DNA of 64,000 nt from Epiperipatus broadwayi (taxonomy: Eukaryota; Onychophora; Udeonychophora; Euonychophora; Peripatidae). This document shows, piece after piece, positions 23,399-34,890 of this stretch. Location: the NCBI GenBank assembly GCA_028023455.1, contig JAQFVV010012434.1:4346928-4410927 (forward strand), in the 5' to 3' direction. Made by a program: the position numbers and the translations under genes. The notes beneath the pieces were generated by a model. That model ran no database searches and was not told the origin of the DNA. It worked only from the letters and a program-made list of their open reading frames with translations. Numbering within the stretch: the stretch's first letter is position 1; every line of letters starts with the position of its first letter.

Positions 23399-23457
23399 AT
23401 CCAAGGCTCCTCACTGATGATGACCACAAGCCAGAAACTAGTCTGAGGATATTGGAT
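23399..23457 (+). ncRNA. Hammerhead ribozyme, type I, family 2 (plus)
   Basis: Outer helix I is ATCCAA/TTGGAT (6 bp) and inner helix I CCTCA/TGAGG (5 bp, perfect), with a GGCT/ATA internal loop. The core CTGATGA and GAAA are intact. Helix II is TGACC-ACAAG-CCA-like with one mismatch. Helix III is the palindrome ACTAGT and the cleavage base is C. It looks functional. Confidence 0.85.
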
Positions 23458-23790
23458 GAGTAGGCACTAGATAGAGATTTTATCCATAAACCTTCTGGCA
23501 TTCATTGATTACTCTGTTTGGCACAGGGTGGCACTACTGTATGGAGAGTTTTGTCTTTGTTTACAACAATTATGTGCTAGTATAGAGATGGTAATCATAA
23601 TGATATTCAAGCATTATTGAACTGTCATTGGGAAGACTGAATAGAAAAGATAAAAATCTAAAGACCACCTAAATTCTAACGTGTACCCCTTGGGAAAGAG
23701 ACTAAACTATTTAGAAAAAATTTCTACTCAAAATGAAGGGGGGAAATGCTTAAACCTCAAATGTCATAGACAAAAGATTGATAAACGTCT

Positions 23791-23890
23791 TGCATTGGTG
23801 GTCAAAGGGTCAGCGTGACTGCCTTGCACTTGCAGGCAGTTGCCCAGGTTGCGGGTTTGCATCCCCGACGATGCTATGACACTTAAAAAA
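23791..23890 (+). mobile_element. tRNA-derived SINE / tRNA retropseudogene, copy 2
   Basis: Same body as 16775-16870: TTGGTGGTCAAAGGGTCAGC, an anticodon-arm region TGCCTTGCACTTGCAGGCAG with extra bases, and box B-like GCGGGTTTGCATCCCC, then an A-rich tail. The flanks 'attgataaacgtc' (before) and 'attgataaccgac' (after) form a degraded 13-bp target-site duplication. Confidence 0.7.
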
Positions 23891-24154
23891 AATTGATAAC
23901 CGACAATGTGGCAACTTGTAAAAAAATGAGCCTGATTATAAATGGGATAAATTAATGTATGCTATTGTGGGATAAATATTAATCAAAAAAATCATAATAA
24001 TAAACTGTAAAGAATTCTGGATATAAAGCTTTTGCTGTTTAAGTTAAGAAAGAAAAAAACCCATTTATCAATTAGACTGCTATGCTAATCTAAAAAAAAA
24101 CATTTTACGTTTTATTTTATGGTATCTTTAGATATATTTAATTTTAACAATATA

Positions 24155-26172
24155 TATATATTGTAACGGAATATAATATCCAGTCACATTATTTTAAAAT
24201 GAAAATAAAAAGATCGTAAATAAAATTGATTCATTAAAAAGAGAAAAACTTAAAAACTGAAAAGTAAAAGTTGTTTAATATATATATTGTCGCACAGATT
24301 GAAAACTTAAATTATTTTAAGAAAAAGTATTTAAAAGTATTTTTTGTTGTAAAAAAAAAAAAAAGTAAAAATATAAAGATTGATATTTAAACATAGAAAT
24401 AATGTTGATTTCTATAATCTTAGAAAATGGAAATGATTGTTTTATTAATTAAATGATTGTTCAAAAGCAAGCTGACCCTTGAGGCATTTAAAATAAATTA
24501 AATAGTCAGACAAGAGAGTACAAAGAAATTAAATGACCAATACAAATATCAGAAATGTCAGCACGGACCGTAATTGAAATACCAGAGGATTAGTGACGTC
24601 TTGCCAGTTGAATCCAAAGATTGGATGATAAGAGACTAATAATAACACAAAAGCCAAATGATTATTATGATGGTTATCTGAGAGCTGACTTTGAACATGT
24701 CATTATAACTAGCTATATTGCATATTTTCACGATGTGGAAGTCTGCAATAAATTTAATTTTCTGGACAACCAGCTGAGACCTCCCTATGACAGTTAGGGA
24801 CCAAAAAGGAATGGCAAGTAGCAGCTTCGTTTTTAAAAAGGAAGAACAAACAATCTACATAAGTGATCATGAAGATGGACCTCAAAATCTGCAGAATCCG
24901 TAAAGTATAAACTTTTACCAATTGAACTTTTTTTTAAATAATTACCGTATAACGTCAATAAGTAATCAATCCAAAAAAAAAAAAAAGTAATATAAATGAA
25001 TGTACTCTTATCTGACCAAGAATAGAACTCTAAATCAATTATAAATATTTGTTTTTATATATGTTTACTATTTCAATCATTTCCATTTTTTTTAAAATTT
25101 AATTATTAATGTTTGTATTTAACTAGGTTATGTATTTCTATCTGTTAAACAAAATGTATTAAATTAAAGTTGGGTGTAAATAGCCACATGGATAAAGATT
25201 AATAACTGTTTAAATTCGTTTATGTTTAATTTAAGGGATTTTAATTTCAGGCTATTTGTTTCATAGTTAGGGTAATGCTTGCGGAAGGATATATGGGTGT
25301 TGATATTAATGTAATGTGAAGCGTGTTTAGCATACAGGGCAACATGCCTAACTGAATGCATGACCCCAAAGAGGCAGTCATATTGTTGAAATGGTCACAG
25401 ATGTATTTCCTGTGCCATTGACCCCTTCTAGCTCTATGGACAGGGATTTATAAGACGGCAGAAAGACCGCTCTCCCCCATACGTAGCACTCTTTAAAAAT
25501 AATTATATATATGATTTCTTAGTCAGGCAGATGCACTTTCCTGTTCTGGATATGGATCATTCCTTCAAATAATATCACGCTGTCAGATGCACATTCCTGT
25601 CGGTGTGGTTTTATGCTAGCATCTTCATATTACATTAGTTGCAAATATATATCTGGAAGCTGACATTGGGTTGGCTACGAACTTTTAGTCTGAGATTGAA
25701 TGAATGTTTTGATAAGTTTTAAGTGGAAAAATAATCTATGTAGACTATCTATGCTCAACATGCTAAAGTAAATATAATTTAAATATCCATCTGTGCGGTC
25801 TATTTAAATAGTAATGTGAATTTAAATTTTAAAAAATTATTAATGTTAAAATCAAAAAAGTAAATTTATTCCTCAATTTTAAATGTGCGTCAATAAAATC
25901 TATTTGTGTGTGTAATTACTGGCAGTGGCTTCTTTTATTTTATTGTTTTAAATATTAATATATTTTGAGAATCTAAATCTATTAAAACTTATAAAGATGT
26001 TTAAATCTCTGCTACTCGATGAGCTAGTGACTTGGGCTGATGGCCGTGATCTTACCAGCACGTATCTGTCTACTATATAAATTTTTCTAGGTTCAAATGC
26101 CTAGATGGCGCCAGTGTAGTGCAGATTACGTTAAAGGCTCTTTTCATTGACTGTTAAAATATATATATATTG
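24155..26172 (+). mobile_element. 2.0-kb non-coding dispersed repeat, copy B
   Basis: The element starts TGTAACGG, with GTCACA about 18 bases on (GTTACA in copy A). It ends near 'gactgttaaaatatatat'. It is collinear with copy A throughout and is closer to copy C in the distal half ('gatttctta..caggcagatg', 'gtgaagc.tgtttagcataca', 'ctctatgga.aggga'). The distal end has 'tctaggttcaaatgcctaga' followed by TGGCGCC. It lies in (TA)n at both edges. No coding sequence. Confidence 0.72.
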
Positions 26173-27115
26173 TTATGTATAAAGATGTTTATATACTAGT
26201 TTTACTTAAAAAAGGTCAGCATTTGTTGTTAAACATCTACAAAAATGCTAGTTTTGTTTAAAGTTGTTAAAATACAAAATTTGCTTCCCTTTTTTTTTTA
26301 TCATATTTATGTTTAGCTAAAATTTTATCTCCTTTACAAAAGAAAAAAGATTGTCTTTTCATGTAAAAATTATCAACCTATATCTAAAAATAGATAAAAG
26401 AATCATAATATAATATTCATTTTGAACACATGAAGTGTGCATACTTGTAAAATCTTTAAAGTAAAATGCCCAAGTATTTAAAATAATGAGTTGTGATATA
26501 ATTATTAGAGTTCTAAATTAAAGGTTTAATTTAAAATTTGATTGACTTCATTTGTATATAAATTAATGTTTATTATTGCATTCACTTAGATTTTATGTAT
26601 GTAGTATCTATGTAGTGAATTTATTAATCGTTTTGTTTGATAAATTTGAAGTCATATTCAAAGGAACCACTTCACTCAATTAGGTTGAGTTATTATTAAA
26701 TTTAACATCAGATTTATAAGTTATTTCTGTAATTAAGATGAGTAATTATTAAATTAGAATTCAGACCTAATGTGGCCACCTACAAATGTCTTATAAGTAA
26801 GATGTATTGATTATAATAATCCATTATTAAACATATATGTAACTATGCTATGAAGCTAATGATATGAAAAAATGTATTGCATTTGTGAAGATTGTCTATG
26901 CATAGGATTATGCCCAGAGGGGATTAAAGGCCAAGGATTTACTCCATTGCAAGTAGGTTTGCTCATATAATCATGTTAGTATTATAATATATGTTGAAAA
27001 GTTAATATTTTAAAATTAATCAAAATAAATCTTTTATACTTTACAAATAACACCTATTGTTTTCCATAATGTCTGTGAACTAAAAATTAAAAAATAGAGG
27101 AGAAATGACTTATTA
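26173..27115. other. AT-rich DNA without recognisable feature
   Basis: Nothing identified. Confidence 0.5.
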
Positions 27116-27117
27116 AA

Positions 27118-27345
27118 TCAATTATTACCATTAAACTGGTGTTCCATCATCAGATTTTCAATTGAATGGACAGTTGAAGAGTTGAAGTGTGGAGTGGATT
27201 GAAGCCTGTCCATTAAAGTATGAGATTTGGCTATCTTAATATACATCTGAGCACTTATTGCGTATATGTGTAGAGATGATAATCTGGAAGCTGATGATTG
27301 CTGGTTTACCATGAAATACAGATATTGATGATTATTTATCTTTTC
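27118..27345. repeat. Dispersed repeat R4, copy 1 (partner at 61110-61330)
   Basis: It shares 'ccatcatcagattttcaat', 'gaagagttg', 'gattgaa.cct', 'gatttggctatcttaatata', 'ctgagcact' and 'gcatgaaata'-type blocks with 61110-61330 in the same orientation. The open frame on the minus strand is conserved only loosely between copies and has no recognised motif, so I treat it as a non-coding repeat or a very decayed coding end. Confidence 0.65.
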
Positions 27346-27892
27346 AACATAAATGTGTTCAAGTGTATTAGGGTTATGAGATAGAGTGGAGAGTGATGGG
27401 TCATGTGAATGTATGTGCTCATATACTCTATATAATAAATTTTAAAGAAAATTGTTATAAATGATTATGTTATAATCCATAATGTAAGAATGTTTAGGAA
27501 AAAGAACATTATATCTTGTCTGACAATTACGATACTTTGTAAACAAACTATTGTATTGTTATCTGTTTAAATAAGTGTGTTAATTTCTTTACATGTAATA
27601 TTGTCTGTTTTCCATAATTAATATCACATCCATTTCCTCATGAGTAGATTATGTTCTATATGATTTGACAAGTAATTGCAAATAGTAGTTGAATAGTGGG
27701 CAGCATCATTTTACATTAAAAAATATTTTGAATTATATTAATATATATATATATATAAATAAAGGATATGTGCTGTATATTTCATGATGTTTAATGTCAG
27801 TTGTCATCCAAACTAAAAATAAATTTAAACATATATAAGCTGACCATTATATATATATATATATTAATTCTAATATTCTCATTAATAAATGA

Positions 27893-28039
27893 ATTCATAG
27901 TATTAATTCTGGGAGCTTCTATATAATAAAAATATAATAGCTAAATAGCTGATATTTCACTACTTGTTGTACTGAAATGTCAGCTATTTAACTATTATAT
28001 TTTTATTACTTGGGAGTTCCCAGAGTTAATACTATGAAT
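27893..28039. repeat. Foldback built on hammerhead-like ends
   Basis: Arms of about 65 bp: 'attcatagtattaattctgg' and 'aataaaaatataatagctaa' pair with their complements at 28039-27985. The centre is GATATTTCA-CTACTTGTTGTAC-TGAAATGTC. The inner arms read GTACTGAAATGTCAGC, the 3' half of the family-4 PLE hammerhead (compare GTACTGAAACGTCAGC on the minus strand at 63812-63827). It therefore looks like an inverted fusion of two PLE LTR ends, bordered by (TA)n on both sides. Confidence 0.65.
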
Positions 28040-28312
28040 ATATATATATATACATTCACATATGCACTTTAATGCACTCTTAAAAATTGATAACTCTATC
28101 CTTCACATAACTTAATTTTTTTTTTTGTATGTTAAGTCTTTTAGAAATTTAAACATTTGCAACCACATTAAAATAGCAATCATATTTTTATATTAATAGA
28201 TTTTTATTATTTGGCTTTATAACACTAAACATATTTTATGCAAGATAGAGATGAATTTTAATTTGTTTTACTCATACATTTTTGAGGATAATATAAATAG
28301 GAAATCAAATAT

Positions 28313-28396
28313 GTAATTAATAATATATATATATATACTAATGAAGCATAAAAATATGTAATTAATAATATATATATATATACTAATGAAGCAGTA
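28313..28396. repeat. Short tandem duplication with (TA)n
   Basis: 'atatgtaattaataatatat' followed by 'actaatgaagca' occurs twice in direct tandem, a period of about 45 bp. Confidence 0.8.
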
Positions 28397-29965
28397 AAAA
28401 CTTAGTATTTAAGACAACTATATCCAAGGTATAATTTATAAAGCTCACAATGTTTTAAATACATATCGATAGTTTTATTAAAACTAACTATAAACATATA
28501 TATATATTACCCTTTTATTGGGTAAAAATAGGCTTTGTAAGTCAATTTCTTAAAAAAATTTAAATTTAAAAAAAACTTAAGTATTGTAAGTGATATAGCA
28601 ATGTTAATAGGGTTTTTAAAGCTTTATTAAAATAAAGTTAAAATTATAAAAAATTTAAAAGATGTAATAAAATACTAAAATTACAAAGCAAAAATTAAAT
28701 ATTATAATTTTGTATGGTTGGAAGAAATGGCCATAATGATAATGAAAATTATGTGTTAAAAGACTTATTAAACAAGATGTTGAAAACTAGTTTTTAAATA
28801 ATGATTAAAAATTAAATGTTATTAAATGTATTTTAACAAAAATAGATTTAAATTTATATTATAATTGTTTATTAAAATTTTAGTCTTTTGTGGGATATAC
28901 AAGTGTATTCAATTTTATTTATTGTTTAAATAATGTCAAAATTATTATTCCAAATTTTATCATTATATTTTATTATTTTTTTATAATGTAATATTTTGTA
29001 GTTAAATATTTAATTAATCATATTTCAGACAGTGAATATAAAAAATTGCAATATTTATGTCTGGGATTTTGGTCATGTGACAAGCAGTACACATACTTTG
29101 TACTTGCAAGTTTTTTAAAGAAAGTTTCAAAATTACTTTTAGAATTGTTTTAAAAAATTGAAAACATTTGAATATCATAAAAATAAATATAAGAAATTAT
29201 TTAATTAGTTGTCTTTAAAATACTTGTAATTAATAAAAATAAATTTAAAAAATTGAAACATTAAAGTTAAGTGTTAAATAAATTGATAAAGTTTTATTTA
29301 AAATATGTTATTTTAAAGTGTTTAATTTGTTTAAGTATAATTATAAAATTAGTTTAGAATTAAATATTATCATAATATTAATATTATAAGTGGTGACTCA
29401 TAGTTTTATTTCTAAATTTTTAAAATGTGAAATTGACAATTATGTAAATTAGTTGATAAGGTGAGCATACAATGTATATATATATATAACATCATTATAA
29501 CATATATAAGATTTAAAATATTGTTCTAAATAAATAGATAATTATTAGCCAATAATCTTTTGAAATGTAAAAGCAGATATAAGAAAATATATTATACATT
29601 AACATTAAAGTTAATGCATTAAATATTATATAATTGCATCCTCAATAAGTACACATTATATAGTTGGATAATAAACAATTAAATATTATCAGCCTATATA
29701 CTAAATAATCAATTTCAATAGTACAAGAATAATATATTTATGGCTTGAATGCAAAAATCATATCATAAATATGATATTTTAGTATCAAAAGCAAAAATTG
29801 ATTGAATAAATGTTACCATACTCTGTATGTTTTGGAACAGTGGAAGATGGGCAGTCTCTTAGATTTAAGATCCATGAATAAGATTCATTTGTGTCACTTT
29901 TGGTATAAATACCAATTCTCGTCAACATTGGTAACCATTATTGAACCACTGTGAATAAAGTTCTC
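28397..29965. other. AT-rich DNA without recognisable feature
   Basis: No gene or clear repeat is seen; short (TA)n at about 28495-28508 and 29475-29489. Confidence 0.5.
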
Positions 29966-31724
29966 TTCAATTTCAATTAATCTTTTCTGATCTCTAACCT
30001 TTCTTTTTCATATCATTCCAACCCACTTTCATATTTTATCCATCTCACCTGTGCTCTTTTTTTAGGTCTTTTACAATCTTTTAAAACCCAGATTCAGATT
30101 TCAGCTGTTCAACTATTATCATCTCTTATAGTAATATGAGCAGCCCACCTCCACTTCAATCTTTTAAATATTTCAATGATGTCAGTAACACTTGTTTGAT
30201 CTCTTATTCACGTATTTCATTTTGATATTTTTTGTTACTCTTAATATGCATTTTTATATATTTTACTGAGTGATATGAATGCTCTGCATTGCTCTTCTGT
30301 TAAAGGATCAAGTTTCAGATCCATTAAATTCTTCCATTTCAAACACATAAGCATTTTTTTAGTTATTTCTACCCAAAGTACCCCAACCAAGTTTAATTCT
30401 CATTTATTATATTTCTATCTGTATAATAATATGATTAAAGTATTTGTGGCTGTGAACTTCTTCTAACTCATTATTATCAATCTTTTTTTTAGTAAATCCA
30501 TTGAACATTAGTCATTTTCACATTTATTTTTAACCCAACATTCTTACTTTTATCTGATAACTCTTGCAACATTTCTTGAAGCTCTAAAGTATTATTTAAA
30601 AAATGACTACATAATCTGAAAAATCTAGATTATTTAACTAATATCCATTTACTTTTACTCTCTTAGCTTCTCATTTTAATCCACAAAATACTAAACTTAC
30701 CTTAAAAAGTTTTGGAAATATAAAGTCACTCTGTCATCTTTTCAATGATAATTTTCCTTGGGTTGGTATGTAATATAATCATTGATATTGCATTTTTATA
30801 AATATTCTTTAGAATATGATGACATCTTGAATTTATACTTTGATGATCAATTGCTTTAATCATTAAAGAAATGCATATAGAATCAAATGCCTTTTTATAA
30901 TCTACAAAACCATATTACATTGACAACTCATATTTATCGGTCCTTTCTATAACTTCTCTCAATGCTTAAATATAATACACTGTTCTAAAACCATCTTTAC
31001 ATCCAGCTTATTCTGGTAGTTGGTTTAAATCCATGCTATAGATGACTTGTAAATACTTTGGTAAAAATTTTGTTTAAAACTGATAAAAGATTGATAGTTT
31101 TATAATTTCTAATATTTTCATCATCATTTTTTTTAAATATTAATATTAATACTGCATTCTTCCAAACATCTGTTACCACTGTATCATTAAGATATTTGTT
31201 ATATAACTTTGGAAAAAATGTTCTACTTCTGCACCTGCTTCTTTTAAGATAATGATTATAATTTACCATTACCTAAAAGTTTTTCATTCTTCATAGATAC
31301 AATTGCCTTTCTCACTTCTTCATTTAAAATCAGGGGCAATTCAAAAGATATAGAAGTTATGGGAAGTACTTTTCCCCTATTCTTTATTATTATATAATTA
31401 TTGATAAAACTTTTCTACAGGTTTCACAATGCCATCTTTCTTTTTAGTAATAACTTCATAATTTTTTCTTGCAGAAATAATTTTTCTATGAATTCCAAAA
31501 TGTTGTTTCACTTTTAAGACTTTTATTTTCTTCTACAGATTTTTTTACTAATTCACAATTATAATTTCTTAGATCAATATTAATTTTTTTTTGCACCATT
31601 TTACAAATTCTAGATATTCACTTCTTCTTAATGCATCATTTTTTATATTTTTTTTCTTTATAAATTGTTTTGTCTCACAGCACATGATCAATATTTTTAT
31701 GCTTGCTCATAACTGTTATTAAAA

Positions 31725-32195
31725 CAGGCAAAACTATCCATACAGTATTGCCATTCAGTGCAATCCAGAATAATCAATGGATGCCAGAAGGCTTATGCAT
31801 AAAATCTTTATTTAGTGCCTACTCATTCAATATTCCCATACTAGTTTCTAGCTTGTATGGGTACTGAACTGAGTTCAGACCTATATGACTATATAAACTA
31901 ATGAGCTTGGATTGAAAATATTTTTTGTGTTTTCAATTTTATTCTCATAGTTTATTAGCTAAGTAGAGATAAAACGTGGCTGCTGGAGAATTGTATTAGA
32001 TCCTAAGATCTAGGTGCAGTGTTCTCAGATCCAAGGCTCCTCACTGATGAAAGCTACAATTTAGAAACTAGTCTGGGAATATTGGATGAGTAGGCACTAG
32101 ATAGGGATTTTATGCACAAGCCTTCTGGCATCCATTGATTACTCTGGCATGCACTGAGTGGTATTACTGTATGGAGAATTTTGCCTGTTTTTGTT
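31725..32195 (+). mobile_element. Family-2 retrozyme nested in the RTE pseudogene
   Basis: A minus partial copy (31725-31855) is followed by a plus copy (about 31860-32195). The outer ends are inverted matches: 'aaacaggcaaaact' at the left and 'aattttgcctgttttt' at the right. The plus copy has 'ctgaactgagttcag', 'cctaagatctaggtgcagtg' and a hammerhead, as in 23267-23605. The inversion falls inside the minus hammerhead, after its helix II loop ('tagcttgta'). Sequence on both sides is RTE, so the retrozyme inserted after the LINE. Confidence 0.8.
32029..32087 (+). ncRNA. Hammerhead ribozyme, family 2, degraded helix II
   Basis: Outer helix I ATCCAA/TTGGAT, core CTGATGA, GAAA, palindromic helix III ACTAGT and cleavage C are all present. 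Helix II reads AAGCT-ACAA-TTTA and no longer pairs, and inner helix I CCTCA/TGGGA has one mismatch. The inverted partial copy retains TACAAGCTA, which shows what the 3' strand of helix II was. Probably inactive. Confidence 0.72.
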
Positions 32196-33105
32196 TTGCC
32201 TCAGTAAAAATTTTACTGGTCAATTGCTGTTTTTTTGTGTGCTAACTATCTTTGTCACAGTTTTAAAAAGTGTATCAATTATCTTTCTATTAATTTCATT
32301 CAAATCTGAATCATGTTCAAAATATATTAATATTTGAAAACGATTTGTAAGTTCTAATTAAAATTTACTGGAGTGTTTCTGAAGATTGAGAATGTCAACT
32401 GTGAAAATTATTTTTCTCAATAATATTTGTCTTTAGTTATGCATTACCACATATCTTATACCAACTAGATCAATTGTCACTTCCTATGTTGAATTTAGTA
32501 AAAACATTACAATCTTAAAATATATTTTTTCTGTTAGTCAAAACATAATACAATTCTTCTGCACCTTTATTTCAATGCTTCTAGGTTAATTTCTTTTTAG
32601 CGTTTTTCTTAAAAAAAAGAATTCGTACTATAAAATGTTTCTTTTTTTGAAAACTCCACAAAACTATGTTTTCTCTCATGTTTATCACCCTAACCAAATT
32701 TACCTAATGCACTTTTATTTTTTAATTGTTTACCAATTATTGCATTAAAGTCTTCCATGACAATTTTAAATGTTGTTTGTTCTGATCAAAAGCCTTTTTG
32801 TACACACACATATATATATATCCTCAACTTTTCACAATAAGAATTTGTTGAGCTATAAACATGAGTTATCTGCATCTGGTACCTATCTTTAAACTGAATA
32901 ATTAATATTATCACTCTGTCTGATACACCATCCATTTCCACAATGCTGTTCTTTTATTTTTTTATTTATAATGAATCCTATTGTTCTTGTATTTCTACTA
33001 TTTATATCTTTTTATTGCAGTACATGTACACTTTTTAAATTAATTATCTCTTCATCTTTCCTTCTTCCAATTCTTGCAATTTTCATTCACTTGAAAGTGA
33101 TTTAC

Positions 33106-33469
33106 AGCCGTAAGTACAAATAAAAAGTTATCAAATGGATACCTGGGTTTACAATCAGGAAACTATAGCACTCTCTAAACTTTGACCATGAACTGCTATC
33201 TTAACGGATGAATTTTCAGTCTCCTAGGAATAAGTGCCATAATTTAATTTTGTTTGTCATGATTATAAATATCTATTTAAAAAAAAGTTCATTCTCCCAC
33301 ACATTCTTTCTGTCTTCAAGAAAACTGATATTTTAATTAAGATTTGTCATGCAACTGAGAAGAAGACCATGGTATTTCTTAAACTTAAACTCAGAGGTAA
33401 AAAGGCAAAAAATTCACCATGCTAGCTAAAGCATGTTGGTGAGCAGTCTGTACATATTTATATATGACA
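33106..33469. other. Unclassified sequence upstream of the RTE
   Basis: Somewhat less AT-rich than its surroundings, with no recognisable coding. It runs into the repeat at 33470 and may be part of the same element. Confidence 0.4.
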
Positions 33470-33600
33470 TGATACTAATAACAGCTGCAATGACAAGAAT
33501 ATATGGAGTGGACATTAGAAATTTTACCTTGCTCTGTTCTTTTAAGACTTCAAAGAGGAATCAATAGATCGCATTTCAGTTAACAGCAAATTCTTTCTTT
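33470..33600. repeat. Dispersed repeat, copy 2 (partner at 30-178)
   Basis: Same orientation as copy 1, sharing 'taacagctgcaatgacaaga' and following blocks through 'tttcagttaacagcaaa'. Non-coding. Confidence 0.6.
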
Positions 33601-34652
33601 GACTATAAACACCCATTATTGTTCCATAAAAAATGTCTGAAAGTGTATTTTGTGTTTATATATTATTCTTAAGTGCATATTATTAACAAGTCCTTACATT
33701 TACACTAAGTAAGATATTTTTTAATGAACCTTTGAAAGTCTTTATAAAAATTATATCAAAATTATTTTTAATTATTAATCATTCTTTATTCTATTATAAA
33801 TTATTACACTTTATTTATCATTAGATATAGACTTAAACTTCAATACAATTCTAATATAACTATAATATTCTTAATATAATTGAATGATAATCTCCAGCTC
33901 TTAAAATTTCATTTTTTTTTCTTTTTACCCATCACAATTTAATTGTCATTAACACCTAACTATTTCACTCTTAAATTTTAAGCAGCTAACTTAAGATCAA
34001 TGAGTGGGGAAATTTCAAAACATAAAATCCAGCATCAATTACAAAAATGACTGCATTAACAAAAAAAATAAAGATTAAGAGTTGAAGATTACCATGCATG
34101 TAGAGATGTATTATCATTGGTGTGAAAGCCTGGATTCAATCTTGAGTTCAAATTCAGAAAGTTTTGGAAATGCAAAAAAATCACTCAAATACAAATCAGT
34201 AACTAGATTATAAAATGAAAAATGTTTACAAATAAAATATGTTTGAGCATAACTTCAAGTAACAGACTAAAAAATATTTTGTGAAACAATAAGATAATAA
34301 AAAATAAAAGAAATAACTTTAAAATCATTATTTAAATTTACTTATTTATGAAGAAATTCTGCATTGGTAAATAGCAGAAATTTGAATACTATATTTTAAT
34401 AAATATTGCATCAATATTACATATCATACAATTGATGATAAAAGAGAAATGCTTAAGACATTAATCTATTCATATTAATAAAATACCTATATGTTTTTAA
34501 AAAATAATTAAATGAAAAAATATATTAAATATTACTTAATGACATTTATTTGAAATTTTGTTTCACTAAGAGGAAAAAAATATATAATAAAAGTTAATGC
34601 ATTTTTGTACACTTTTTTAAAAATCCAGAGTGCTATAAAGTGTATTTGCCTA
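33601..34652. other. AT-rich DNA without recognisable feature
   Basis: Nothing identified. Confidence 0.5.
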
Positions 34653-34890
34653 AAGATATGTGGTGATGGTATATTAGATGTAATAATATGTTGAACTATT
34701 TCCATCATCTATCAGTAAATGTTGAATGCATAGAAAATTTTAAACTACTAACTTGTGTTGTCAATTTGTGTGTTATTACTTGCAAGTTGTCTGTATCTAA
34801 AAAGTTTAAATCAAGTTTAAAATTTTCTATGCATTCAACATTTACTGATAGATGATAAAAATAGTCTAACATATCATCACATCTCATAAA
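34653..34890. repeat. Foldback (inverted repeat)
   Basis: 'atcatctatcagtaaatgtt' and 'gaatgcatagaaaattttaa' near 34705-34745 are matched by their complements near 34820-34858. The outer arms ('atatgttgaactattt' and 'tagtctaacatat') pair with a short insertion in the left arm. The loop is about 70 bp. Any ORF here is the palindrome read through. No terminal signature of a known family is visible. Confidence 0.75.

Larger units (their letters stand above)
22861..23605. mobile_element. Family-2 retrozyme-like element, inverted dimer
   Basis: A minus copy (22861-23265) and a plus copy (23267-23605) of one non-coding hammerhead element are arranged as a large inverted repeat. Matching landmarks include 'ctccatacagtag', 'atggatgccagaaggttta', 'tagtgcctactcatccaata', 'gcactgcacctagatctta' and 'ctccaacagccacctttt'-type blocks. 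Each arm has a hammerhead (22968-23026 minus, 23399-23457 plus). The minus copy also holds a block 'tctgaactcaattcag' close to one found in family 1. The plus copy has inverted flanks ('caacaattatgtgctagtat' near 23563 and its complement near 23297). It resembles the 31725-32195 element. No coding sequence is present. Confidence 0.8.
29966..33105 (-). pseudogene. Decayed RTE-type LINE (endonuclease and RT), 5'-truncated
   Basis: Minus-strand reading with many frameshifts. Near 33000-32820 an AP-endonuclease segment reads GFIINKKIKEH, then ISDRVI-like SDRVIILIIQFKDRYQMQ and THVYSSTNS. At about 32760 is MEDFNAIIGKQ (the GDFNA motif with G changed to E), then ALGKFG and a stop. The RT start follows at 31269-31036, with VWKNAVLILIFKK, then NYKTINLLSVLNKIFTKV. 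The 3' part (31000-29966) aligns on DNA with the better preserved 3' end at 41999-42777. A family-2 retrozyme (31725-32195) is inserted between the endonuclease and RT regions. The family's protein nicks DNA and reverse transcribes its own RNA; this copy is dead. Confidence 0.82.

Noticed and set aside
27130-27175. CTGATGATGGAACACCA on the minus strand of R4, resembling a hammerhead core plus helix II
   Set aside because: GTTTAA follows where GAAA is required, and the partner copy at 61130 loses the helix II pairing. No helix I partner is visible.
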